A stretch of DNA of 64,000 nucleotides from Streptomyces sp. B1I3 (GTDB lineage: Bacteria; Actinomycetota; Actinomycetes; Streptomycetales; Streptomycetaceae), in assembly GCF_030816615.1 (NCBI RefSeq), contig NZ_JAUSYD010000001.1:2852001-2916000 (forward strand). Reading direction: 5' to 3'. A program made the translations under genes and the position numbers. Positions 18,008-26,114 of this stretch are shown piece by piece. How positions within the stretch are numbered: position 1 is the stretch's first letter; every line of letters starts with the position of its first letter. The notes under the pieces were generated by a model. That model had not been told where the DNA came from, ran no database searches, and saw nothing but the letters and a program-made list of their open reading frames with translations.

Positions 18008-19503
18008 ATGGGCGTACGCGCAGGGGTGCGGCAGGCCGCGGTCCTGGCCGGGGCTGTGCTGGTGGTGACGGGGGTGCTCGCGGGCTGCGACACCACCCCG
18101 GATCCCACCGCGACCTCGTCCGGGCAGCTGGACTGGGAACGCTGCGAGGCCCCGGAGGGCGGCACCGCTCCCGGCTCGGAGTGGCGGTGCGCCACGGTCG
18201 ACGTGCCGCTGGACTACGCGGAGCCGGACGGGGGCACGATCGGCATCGCGCTGATCCGCAAGGAAGCCACGAGGAGGGGCGAGCGGCTCGGCTCCATGCT
18301 CTTCAACTTCGGTGGTCCCGGCGGTTCCGGCGTCGGGATCCTGCCGCGCGCCGCCGCCGCGTACACCGGACTCAACACCCGTTACGACCTGGTGGGCTTC
18401 GACCCGCGCGGCGTCGCGGGCAGTGCCGGGGTGCGCTGCCGCGACGACGCCGAGCAGGAGAAGGCCTATCGCGAGGTCGACATGACCCCGGACACCGCCG
18501 CGGAGGAGACCGCCTTCGTCGAGGACGGCGCGGACTTCGGCGCCGGCTGCCTGCGCCTCTCCGGCACCGTGCTCCCCCATGTGGGCACGACGACGCCGCC
18601 CGGGACATGGACGCGATCCGGCGGGCGCTCGGTGACAGGAAGCTGACCTACTTCGGTATGTCGTACGGCACCGAGCTCGGCGGCACCTACGCGCACCTCT
18701 TCCCTGAGCACGTGGGACGGTTCGTGCTGGACGCCGTCGTCGACCCGACGGCGGACACGGTGGGGCACGCTCGCAACCAGGCCGCGGGCTTCCAGCGGGC
18801 GTTGGAGAACTACCTGTCGGACCGCGGCCAGGACCCGGAGGCGGGGACGCGGCGCATGGTGGAGCTGCTGCGCCGGGTGGACCGGGAGCCGCTGCCGACC
18901 GCATCGGGCCGTGCACTCAACGAGAATCTCGCCATCACCGGCATCGTGACGCCGCTCTACTCCCGGACCAGCTGGCCGGCGCTGACCCAGGCGCTCGACG
19001 AGGCCGAGAACGAAGGCACGGGCGACAGGCTGCTCCAGCTGGCCGACTCGTACAACGGCCGCGACGCGACCGGGCACTACGACACCCAGAACCATGCGCA
19101 GCGGGCGATTTCCTGCGCCGACACCAAGGCGCGACCGACGGCCGCCGAGGCACGGGCGCTGCTTCCCGATTTCCGGGAGGTGTCACCCGTCTTCGGCCCG
19201 TTCCTCGCGTGGGACACGGCCGGATGGTGTGCCCGGTGGCCGGTCGACGGGGAGCGCGACACCCCGGAGGCGAGTGCGCCGGGTGCCGCTCCCGTACTGG
19301 TCATCGGCACGACCGGCGATCCGGCGACCCCGTACGAGGGCGCACGGAGGATGGCGGACGAGCTGGGCGAAGGCGTCGGCATCATGGTGACCAACGAGGG
19401 CGAGGGGCACGGCTCGTACGGCGGGAGCGGGTGCGTGACCGCGCTCGTCGACGCCTACTTCCTCGACGGGAAGGTTCCGGCGGACGGGCACACCTGCTCC
19501 TGA
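18008..19503 (+). pseudogene. Second TAP-like hydrolase, apparent single-base frameshift
   Basis: Paralog of the gene before it: signal peptide with lipobox LAGC, FNFGGPGGSG, then in another frame MSYGTELGG, TTGDPATPYEG and GHGSYGG. The ATG frame (18008) runs to a stop at 18646 while the matching C-terminal half continues one frame back to 19503. The switch falls at about 18587-18596, in the run cgacgacgcc, where VGT should lead into AARDMD as in the paralog; adding one base restores the whole enzyme. The nucleophile lies after the shift, so the untouched product would be inactive. Could be a true mutation or a sequence error. Confidence 0.8.
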
Positions 19504-19516
19504 CGCCGCAGCACGC

Positions 19517-19555
19517 GAAGGGGGCCGGCTCCGCGGGTGCGGAGCCGGCCCCTTC
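19517..19555. terminator. Bidirectional terminator hairpin
   Basis: The inverted repeat gaagggggccggctccg / cggagccggccccttc has a single extra G and a short loop. It lies between the convergent TAP-like pseudogene and moeZ. Confidence 0.75.
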
Positions 19556-19594
19556 CTGCGCACGGGCCAGGTCGGCCGGGTGTGCGGCTTCGGC

Positions 19595-20773
19595 CTAGTA
19601 GACCGGCTTCTCGGGCTCGATCTGGTGGACCCACCCGATCACGCCGCCGCCGACGTGCACCGCGTCGGCGAAGCCCGCCGACTTGAGGACCGCGAGGACC
19701 TCGGCGCTGCGGACACCGGTCTTGCAGTGCAGGACGATGCGCTTGTCCTGCGGGAGGTCCTGCAGGGCGTTGCCCAGGAGGAACTGGTCCTTCGGAATCA
19801 GCTTGGCGCCCGGGATCGAGACGATCTCGTACTCGTTCGGCTCGCGGACGTCGATGATCTCGATCTTCTCGTCCCCGTCGATCCACTCCTTGAGCTGCTT
19901 CGGAGTGATCGTGGATCCGGCCGCCGCCTCCTGCGCCTCCTCGGACACGACGCCGCAGAAGGCCTCGTAGTCGATGAGCTCGGTGACGGTGGGGTTCTCG
20001 CCGCAGACCGCGCAGTTCGGGTCCTTGCGGACCTTCACCTGGCGGTACTGCATCTCCAGGGCGTCGTAGATCATCAGCCGGCCGACCAGCGGGTCACCGA
20101 TACCAGCGAGCAGCTTGATGGCCTCGTTGACCTGGATGGAGCCGATGGACGCGCAGAGCACGCCCAGGACACCGCCCTCGGCGCAGGAGGGAACCATGCC
20201 GGGGGGCGGCGGCTCCGGGTAGAGGCAGCGGTAGCAGGGTCCGTGCTCGGACCAGAAGACGGACGCCTGGCCGTCGAAGCGGTAGATCGAGCCCCAGACA
20301 TAGGGCTTGTTCAGCAGGACGGCCGCGTCGTTGACGAGGTAACGGGTGGCGAAGTTGTCCGTACCGTCCACGATCAGGTCGTACTGGGCGAAGATGTCCA
20401 TCACGTTGTCGGCTTCGAGCCGCTCCTCGTGAAGGACCACGTTCACCAGGGGGTTGATCCCCTGCACGGTCTCCTTGGCCGACTGGGCCTTGGACTTGCC
20501 GATATCGGCCTGGCTGTGGATGATCTGGCGCTGCAGGTTCGACTCGTCGACCTCGTCGAACTCCACGATGCCGAGCGTGCCGACGCCGGCCGCGGCCAAG
20601 TACATCAGGGCCGGCGAGCCGAGGCCGCCGGCGCCGACACAGAGCACCTTCGCGTTCTTCAGCCGCTTCTGTCCGTCCATCCCGACATCCGGGATGATCA
20701 GGTGGCGGGAGTACCTGCGGACCTCGTCGACGGTGAGCTCAGCAGCTGGCTCGACCAAGGGTGGCAGCGACAC
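19595..20773 (-). CDS. moeZ: Adenylyltransferase/sulfurtransferase MoeZ
   Basis: A 392-residue E1-like enzyme that adenylates and thiocarboxylates small sulfur-carrier proteins. N-terminal ThiF/MoeB domain with nucleotide loop GAGGLGSPAL and zinc pairs CYRC and CAVC; C-terminal rhodanese domain with active-site HCKTGVRS. In streptomycetes MoeZ charges carriers for molybdopterin, cysteine and thio-containing natural products. ATG at 20773; it stands alone between convergent and tandem neighbours, with paired TACGTA repeats upstream that may be regulatory. Confidence 0.9.
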   Translation of the reverse strand: MSLPPLVEPAAELTVDEVRRYSRHLIIPDVGMDGQKRLKNAKVLCVGAGGLGSPALMYLAAAGVGTLGIVEFDEVDESNLQRQIIHSQADIGKSKAQSAKETVQGINPLVNVVLHEERLEADNVMDIFAQYDLIVDGTDNFATRYLVNDAAVLLNKPYVWGSIYRFDGQASVFWSEHGPCYRCLYPEPPPPGMVPSCAEGGVLGVLCASIGSIQVNEAIKLLAGIGDPLVGRLMIYDALEMQYRQVKVRKDPNCAVCGENPTVTELIDYEAFCGVVSEEAQEAAAGSTITPKQLKEWIDGDEKIEIIDVREPNEYEIVSIPGAKLIPKDQFLLGNALQDLPQDKRIVLHCKTGVRSAEVLAVLKSAGFADAVHVGGGVIGWVHQIEPEKPVY

Positions 20774-20803
20774 AGGAACCTCAACAATGCAGGTGGTCGG
20801 TTT

Positions 20804-20824
20804 CTACGTACTTCATCTACGTAC
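20804..20824. repeat. Direct repeat ctacgtac x2 upstream of moeZ
   Basis: Two copies of ctacgtac, each containing the palindrome tacgta, start at 20804 and 20817 (13-bp period), 31-51 bp upstream of the moeZ start codon. Spacing near one helical turn suggests an operator or promoter element; the binding factor is unknown. Confidence 0.4.
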
Positions 20825-20857
20825 GGTTGTTCTCCCGTAACACTGCCACGCCGCTCC

Positions 20858-21685
20858 TCATTCCGAGATACCGGGTCCGATCCGCGAGACGAATTCGTCC
20901 CAGTAGCTGGGCAGTGCCGCGAATGGGTCGGTATGTCCCCTCGCGTCGCCCCGGTCGGTGAAGAAGACCGTGCCCGCGCCCTGCCACCGGGCGATCCGCA
21001 CGGCCTCCTCCAGGTGGGTGCGCGGGACCCCGTGGACGAAGTGGGCGAAGCGGCCCGGGTCGTACGCGGCGGTCCACTCGGCCACCTGCGACCAGCGGTA
21101 GTCGGTCCACGGGCCCCGGAAGGTGACGAGCTGGTCGGCGGCCTCCGCGTAGCCCGGATACGGGTGGGTGCCGAGCCCCAGCACCAGAAGCCCACCCTCC
21201 TCGTCCGCGTTGTCGCTGTCTCCGAGGAGCGCGGCGAGCGTGCTGGTGAGACGGCGGACGGCCGGCAGACCGCTGCGCTCGGCCGGGCAGCGGTCGAGGT
21301 AGAAGCCGCCGACGCGGTACCAGTCGAGGAAGGACCGGGCGTCCGCGACCAGCTCGCCGAAGGGGCGGCTGCCGAGGGCGAGGTCGAGGTGGCCCAGCAA
21401 CCTGCCCCCGGCCGCCCGGACGGTGTCGTGCGGGGCCTCGCTGTGCAGGGCTCGTGCGCGGGCGTTGCGCAGACGGCCGGCCGCGTCGAGGCAGTGCGGG
21501 TCGGGTCGGGCGCCCGGACCGTTGTCGATGTTGAGGGCGGCCCAGTGCAGGGGGGTGCCCGGGCGGTTCAGTCCGGCCCACTCCGCGGGTGCGAGCAGTG
21601 GATGGGCGTAGCCGGGGACGCCGACTCCGAGCTGTTCGGCGCCGCCGGTCCGCGGGAGGGCCCCGGTGCTGGTCAGATACGGCAT
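20858..21685 (-). CDS. Spherulation-specific family 4 (GH-like TIM barrel) protein
   Basis: A 275-residue protein with spherulin-4 features: GVPGYAHPLL and a first strand with NIDNGPG, then GRLLGHLDL, FYLDRCPAE and VVFTDRGD-like strand ends. The fold is related to alpha-1,4-polygalactosaminidase-type barrels, so polysaccharide hydrolysis is plausible. No signal peptide is seen. ATG at 21685 has GGAGG closely upstream and overlaps the end of the epimerase gene by 13 bp, implying translational coupling. Last gene of the four-gene polysaccharide-type operon. Confidence 0.7.
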   Translation of the reverse strand: MPYLTSTGALPRTGGAEQLGVGVPGYAHPLLAPAEWAGLNRPGTPLHWAALNIDNGPGARPDPHCLDAAGRLRNARARALHSEAPHDTVRAAGGRLLGHLDLALGSRPFGELVADARSFLDWYRVGGFYLDRCPAERSGLPAVRRLTSTLAALLGDSDNADEEGGLLVLGLGTHPYPGYAEAADQLVTFRGPWTDYRWSQVAEWTAAYDPGRFAHFVHGVPRTHLEEAVRIARWQGAGTVFFTDRGDARGHTDPFAALPSYWDEFVSRIGPGISE

Positions 21686-22638
21686 GCCGCCTCCATCCAG
21701 ATGTCGGCGAGGGACTCCTCCAGGTTGATCCTGGGGCGCCAGCCGAGCCGGTCCCGCGCGGTGCGGACGTCGGCCTGCTGCCAGGCTCCGCATCCGTCGG
21801 GGTAGGGGGACGGGGTCGCCGCCAGGTGCTCGACGACGGACTCCGTCGAGGCGCGGGGGGCGCCGATCGGGAGCCGGCCGGGTGGCGTGTCGAGTTCGTG
21901 CAGGGCGCCCATGTACCCGGCGACCCTGGCGAGGACCGCCGCCGCGTCGCGCAGCCGGACGGCCCTGCCGGTGCCGATGTTCACGACTCCCTGGGCGGCG
22001 GAGAGCGAGGCGGCGTGCACGGCCCGCGCCACGTCCCGTACGTCGACGAAGTCGCGCTGGACCCCGAGACCGCTGAGCTTGAGCTCGGCGTCCCCGGACT
22101 GCATGGCGCGGCGCATGGTCTCGGCGAGCCGGCCGAGCGGGGAGCCCGCCGGGGTGCCGGGCCCGACCGGTGAGAAGACCCGGAGCACCACCGCGTCCAG
22201 GCCGGAGCCGAGGACGAGTTCGGTGGCGGCGAGTTTGCTGACGCCGTACGGCCCTCCGGGGCGGGGCACCGCGTCCTCGGCGGTGGACGAGCCGGGCTGG
22301 GAGGGGCCGTACTCGGAGGCGCAGCCGACCTGGACGAGCCGGGCGCTGCAGCCACTGCGGCGCATGGCCTCGCAGACCGTGGCGACGGCCACGGTGTTGT
22401 GACGGGTCAGGTCCCGGGCACCGCCGCGGGTGGCACCGGCGCAGTTGACGACGACTCCGGGGTGGACGGCGTCCAGGAAGCGGGTGAGCGCTCCGGGGCT
22501 GCCGCTCGCGAGGTCGAAGCGCACGTCGGCGTCGTCGCCGCGGCCGAGTGCCGTGAGGTGCACGGCAGGATCGGCGAGCAGGCGGTCGGCGACGAAGCGG
22601 CCGAGGAATCCGTTGGCTCCGAGCAGCAGAACCCTCAT
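21673..22638 (-). CDS. NAD-dependent epimerase/dehydratase
   Basis: A 321-residue extended-SDR protein. The nucleotide site is GANGFLGRF at the N-terminus, and the catalytic pair is YGVSK with upstream Ser in VGCASEYG; RDFVDVRDVA is typical of nucleotide-sugar epimerases. Likely makes or modifies a UDP-sugar for the neighbouring glycosyltransferase. ATG at 22638. It is 136 bp after the membrane-protein gene and overlaps the spherulin-4 gene. Confidence 0.82.
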   Translation of the reverse strand: MRVLLLGANGFLGRFVADRLLADPAVHLTALGRGDDADVRFDLASGSPGALTRFLDAVHPGVVVNCAGATRGGARDLTRHNTVAVATVCEAMRRSGCSARLVQVGCASEYGPSQPGSSTAEDAVPRPGGPYGVSKLAATELVLGSGLDAVVLRVFSPVGPGTPAGSPLGRLAETMRRAMQSGDAELKLSGLGVQRDFVDVRDVARAVHAASLSAAQGVVNIGTGRAVRLRDAAAVLARVAGYMGALHELDTPPGRLPIGAPRASTESVVEHLAATPSPYPDGCGAWQQADVRTARDRLGWRPRINLEESLADIWMEAACRI

Positions 22639-22774
22639 CGCGCGCCCCCTCGGTGCCGACGGCGGGCTGCCGGTGCGGGGGATTGGGGGGTCATGTCCGG
22701 TGTCTCCTTGTGGAAGGTGTGTGTGTGCGGTGGGGGGTCCCGCGGCGTCGGCTCCGCGGGACTGGGGTGGGCGG

Positions 22775-24151
22775 CTATGCCGTGGCGTGGGCGGATGCCC
22801 GGGAGAGGGTGACCGATGCGTGGATCAGCAGCCCGAAGGCGGCGATGCCGCAGGCCAGGGCGGGTACGCCGCCCGCCCCGGCCTCGCGGACGACGGCGTC
22901 GACGGGCCGTGCGAGGAGGTCGAGGCCGGGCAGCCGCCCGGCCAGGACGAGGAAGGGAGCCAGGATCTCGACGGCGCAGGCGGCCGCGAGGCCGGTGGCG
23001 GCGGGTTCCGGAAAGTCGTGGACGGCCAGCAGGCGGGCCAGGAACAGCAGGGCGCCGAGGGCGGCCGGGGCGAGGAGGGCGCCGTCGCCTGCGTGGCCGA
23101 GACCTGCGAGGTGCAGCAGTGCGGTCGTCGCGCACAGGAAGAGTGCGACGACGCCGAGGAGCAGGGGGCGCACACCGGCGCCGAAGTCCGCCAGGGCGTG
23201 GCTCCCGGTCAGCCGGTGGCGTGCGTGTGCGGAGAACAGATGGGCGCACCAGGCGGCGGGCACGACGGCGAGTGCGAGCCCGAGCAGCGGAGCGGGGTCG
23301 GCGTGCCAGTGGCCGTCGGGGCCGCCGCTGATGACCTGGGACAGCAGGTCCTCGCCGTACACGGCGTATCCGAGGAGCCAGCAGACGTACGGCGTGACGC
23401 CGCCGACGCCGCCCGAGGCCCGGAGCGGGCCGGTGCGCAGACAGAGCCGGAGGCCGAGCAGGACGAGCAGCGCTCCGACGGCGGTCACCGCGAAGCGCGC
23501 GCCCCCTCCGAGCACTCCCTCGGTGCCCCGCAGCACCCCGGCGGTCGCGAGGCACGCGGCGCCGGGCAGCAGCGCCAGCAGCGTCCAGCCGGACCGTGCC
23601 TGCGGGTCCGGCCCCCGCTCCGGGGGCGGGGGTGACACAGTCCGCCCCGCGCGCGGTGCGCGGGCGTAGAGCTCCTCGGCCAGCGAGAAGACGTCGCGGT
23701 GGCGGTAGCGGGCGGCAGTGCGGTCGGTGAGGCCGTGGGCCTCCAGGCCCGCGGCGATCTCCAGGGGGTCGACGGCCCGCTCGCACAGCTCGCGGTGCCG
23801 GTGCATGAGCACCTTCACGGGGTCGGCAGGTCCGCGTCGCACCGGCGGCCTGCGCGCCGGGTGGTACGCGATCTCGGGGGCCCGTACGGCTTCCCGGACT
23901 GCTGCGTGGCCCTCGCCCGCGACGTCGCCCTCTCCCCCGTCGCCCGCGAGGAGGTCACTCGGATCCGGGTGGTCCTCCTCCACGGCGGTCCCCCCGGCAA
24001 CGGCGGATCCGCCGGCCCCCGAAGCCGCCGCTGCCAGGGGGACGAGGTCCGCGTGCCTGTGTTCCGGCCCCCCGAACTCCTGGTCAGGAGCACCGGCCGG
24101 TCCGCCCATGGAGGCTCCTCCGTCGTCGTGGCCTGCCGCGTCGTCACGCAT
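22775..24151 (-). CDS. Polytopic membrane protein of polysaccharide operon
   Basis: A 458-residue protein: about 190 residues of acidic Ala/Gly/Pro-rich soluble N-terminus ending in a conserved-looking block (DRTAARYRHRDVFSLAEELY), then roughly eight hydrophobic helices. No enzymatic motif was recognised. ATG at 24151 overlaps the glycosyltransferase stop by 8 bp, so the two are translationally coupled. By context it may export or help polymerise a polysaccharide; a PelG-like (Wzx) role is a guess, since eight helices is fewer than PelG has. Confidence 0.65.
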   Translation of the reverse strand: MRDDAAGHDDGGASMGGPAGAPDQEFGGPEHRHADLVPLAAAASGAGGSAVAGGTAVEEDHPDPSDLLAGDGGEGDVAGEGHAAVREAVRAPEIAYHPARRPPVRRGPADPVKVLMHRHRELCERAVDPLEIAAGLEAHGLTDRTAARYRHRDVFSLAEELYARAPRAGRTVSPPPPERGPDPQARSGWTLLALLPGAACLATAGVLRGTEGVLGGGARFAVTAVGALLVLLGLRLCLRTGPLRASGGVGGVTPYVCWLLGYAVYGEDLLSQVISGGPDGHWHADPAPLLGLALAVVPAAWCAHLFSAHARHRLTGSHALADFGAGVRPLLLGVVALFLCATTALLHLAGLGHAGDGALLAPAALGALLFLARLLAVHDFPEPAATGLAAACAVEILAPFLVLAGRLPGLDLLARPVDAVVREAGAGGVPALACGIAAFGLLIHASVTLSRASAHATA

Positions 24152-25931
24152 CGCCGTCCCCCGCCCGGCCCGCGGTCGCGCAGACGCCCTCGGCCCCGAT
24201 CGCCCAACTGGGCCTGCGGGGCGCCGCGGAGGCGACCGGAACGGCACTCCGGTGGTCCAGCACATGGGCCTCGGGTGGTGTCGCGAACGGGCGGGGCGGA
24301 CCGCCCGGGTCTGCCGGAGCCGTCTCCGCCACCCACCGGGCCGGGGCGTGCGCCGCCAGGTCCAGGTAGATGCCACGGAACGCCGTCAGGTTCTGCTCGA
24401 CGGTGAAGAGTTCGAGTGCGCGGGCGCGCGCCGCCGCTCCCAGGCGTGCGCGCCGCTCGGGGTCGCGCAGCAGCGCGACACAGGCGTCGGCGAGCGCCCG
24501 TGGATTGCGCGGAGGGACCACCAGCCCCGTGCCTCCGACGACTTCCACCACCGCGCCCACATCCGTCGAGACGGTGGCGCGGCCGCAGAACATCGCCTCG
24601 ACCAGGCTGATGGGGAAGCCCTCGACGACACTGGACAGGACGACGACACCGCCGGCCGCGTAGGCCTCGGCGAGGTCGGGCACCTCGGGCCCGCCGATCT
24701 CCTCGAAGGTGACCGGATTGTCCCCGACCGCGTGGGCATCCGTGGCCTCGTCGGGGAAGAGCTGGGCGGCGAGTGCCGTACACCGGGCGAGGTAGGTCTC
24801 GCCCTCGCCTGACCGGACGGGGGCGCCGAAGATCCGCAGCCGCGCGTCCGGTTCGGCCCTGCGCACCTCGGCGAAGGCGTGCAGCAGTGCGAGGAGGTCC
24901 TTGGCGGGTTCGATGCGCCCGATCCACACCAGGGTGTCCGGGCCGCCTCGGTCGTCGCTCTCCCCCACGGGCCGGAAGCGTTCCGCCTCCATGCCCGGGT
25001 AGACCGTGCGCAGCTTCCCGCGGTCGGCTCCGCAGCGCTCCTGCCAGCGCCGGACGTGGGTGTTGCCGGGCGTGATCACCTCTGCCTGCCGGTACACCTC
25101 GGAGGCGAGCCGCGCGTGGAAGTTGGCCAGGAGGGCGCGCACCGGCGTGCTGTACGGGGTCTCGGGCCCCGCGAGGTAGTGCGTCCTCAGCGGCACGCTG
25201 TGTTCCGTGACCAGCAGGGGCACCCCGAAGAAGCGTTTGGCCAGCAGCCCCGGCAGGGCCGCTGCGCCGCCGGACGCCGCGTGGCAGAGGTCGACCGCCC
25301 CGAGGCCGTCCTCGTCGTACCAGTCGAGGGAGAGCGGGCGCAGCGCGCGCTCGACCTCACAGGCGAAGGCGAGGTAGTCGGGGACGGTGGCGCCGTGGAC
25401 GGTCCGTCCGGTGCCCGGGGCACGGCAGGCCGACTCCACGATGCGTACGGTCGCCTCGGTGCGCAGGGCGGTGGGCAGTCCACCGCCCTCGCGGGCCAGC
25501 TCGGCGAGGCCGTAGAGGCCCTCCGTGAACAGGTCCGCCGCCGCGGCGCCGGCGCCGTCGGATTCCGGCCCGGCCTCCGGGCCCGCGCAGACGGACGTGA
25601 CGAGCGCCGACACGTAGGCCGTGAAGCGCCGTCTGTCCCGCCGGCCGTACGCGCGCCCGAGACCGGTGGCGAGCCGGCCCGTCAGTCCGCGCGGGCGGCC
25701 TCCGCGCCCGAAGCCCTCGTGGTCCGTCCACAGCGGCGCCGTCCGCACCCGGCCGATCCGGTCCGGGAGCCTGACCCGGCCCTGTTGTTCCTGATGGGCC
25801 GAGCGGCTGAGGGCGTAGAGGTCGAACTCGTGCTGGGGAAGACCGCGTACGAGGCGGTCGCACCAGAGTCTGGACTCACCGGTCGCATACGGATAACCAC
25901 CGTCCGTGAGGAGTCCGATCCGCACGAGCAC
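24144..25931 (-). CDS. GT4 glycosyltransferase, PelF-like (DUF3492)
   Basis: A 595-residue retaining GT-B glycosyltransferase. The N-terminal half begins IGLLTDGGYPYATGE and includes TEHSVPLRTHY, resembling the DUF3492/PelF family; the C-terminal half has VWIGRIEPAKDL, SSVVEGFPISLVEAM and GAVVEVVGGTGLVVPP for nucleotide-sugar binding. PelF polymerises a cationic GalNAc-rich exopolysaccharide in Pel systems; substrate here is unknown. The start is read at 25931. First gene of the operon with the membrane protein, epimerase and spherulin-4 genes. Confidence 0.8.
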   Translation of the reverse strand: MLVRIGLLTDGGYPYATGESRLWCDRLVRGLPQHEFDLYALSRSAHQEQQGRVRLPDRIGRVRTAPLWTDHEGFGRGGRPRGLTGRLATGLGRAYGRRDRRRFTAYVSALVTSVCAGPEAGPESDGAGAAAADLFTEGLYGLAELAREGGGLPTALRTEATVRIVESACRAPGTGRTVHGATVPDYLAFACEVERALRPLSLDWYDEDGLGAVDLCHAASGGAAALPGLLAKRFFGVPLLVTEHSVPLRTHYLAGPETPYSTPVRALLANFHARLASEVYRQAEVITPGNTHVRRWQERCGADRGKLRTVYPGMEAERFRPVGESDDRGGPDTLVWIGRIEPAKDLLALLHAFAEVRRAEPDARLRIFGAPVRSGEGETYLARCTALAAQLFPDEATDAHAVGDNPVTFEEIGGPEVPDLAEAYAAGGVVVLSSVVEGFPISLVEAMFCGRATVSTDVGAVVEVVGGTGLVVPPRNPRALADACVALLRDPERRARLGAAARARALELFTVEQNLTAFRGIYLDLAAHAPARWVAETAPADPGGPPRPFATPPEAHVLDHRSAVPVASAAPRRPSWAIGAEGVCATAGRAGDGDA

Positions 25932-26003
25932 ACCCCCGATCTTCCGTGTGGGCGGCCGCCGTTGATCGGCGACTCGCAGCGGGACGACCGTAAGCGGATG
26001 CGA

Positions 26004-26039
26004 CGGTGGTGCGACGGACGGTTGTCCGTCGCACCACCG
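26004..26039. terminator. Terminator hairpin of peptide ABC operon
   Basis: Perfect 16-bp arms (26004-26019, 26024-26039) around a 4-nt loop, 75 bp downstream of the ABC ATPase stop and 73 bp before the glycosyltransferase start. It separates the two minus-strand operons. The remaining sequence between them holds no convincing gene. Confidence 0.75.
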
Positions 26040-26114
26040 AAAGGGGTGAACCGTCGTAACTTTCCCGCCCCCGTTGCGTTCTGTCGCGATAAGGGGCCGT
26101 CCGGTTACGTGGAG

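Noticed and set aside
16265..25931. Natural-product biosynthetic cluster
   Set aside because: No synthase, cyclase or NRPS/PKS genes; the operon at 20.9-25.9 kb fits polysaccharide functions.
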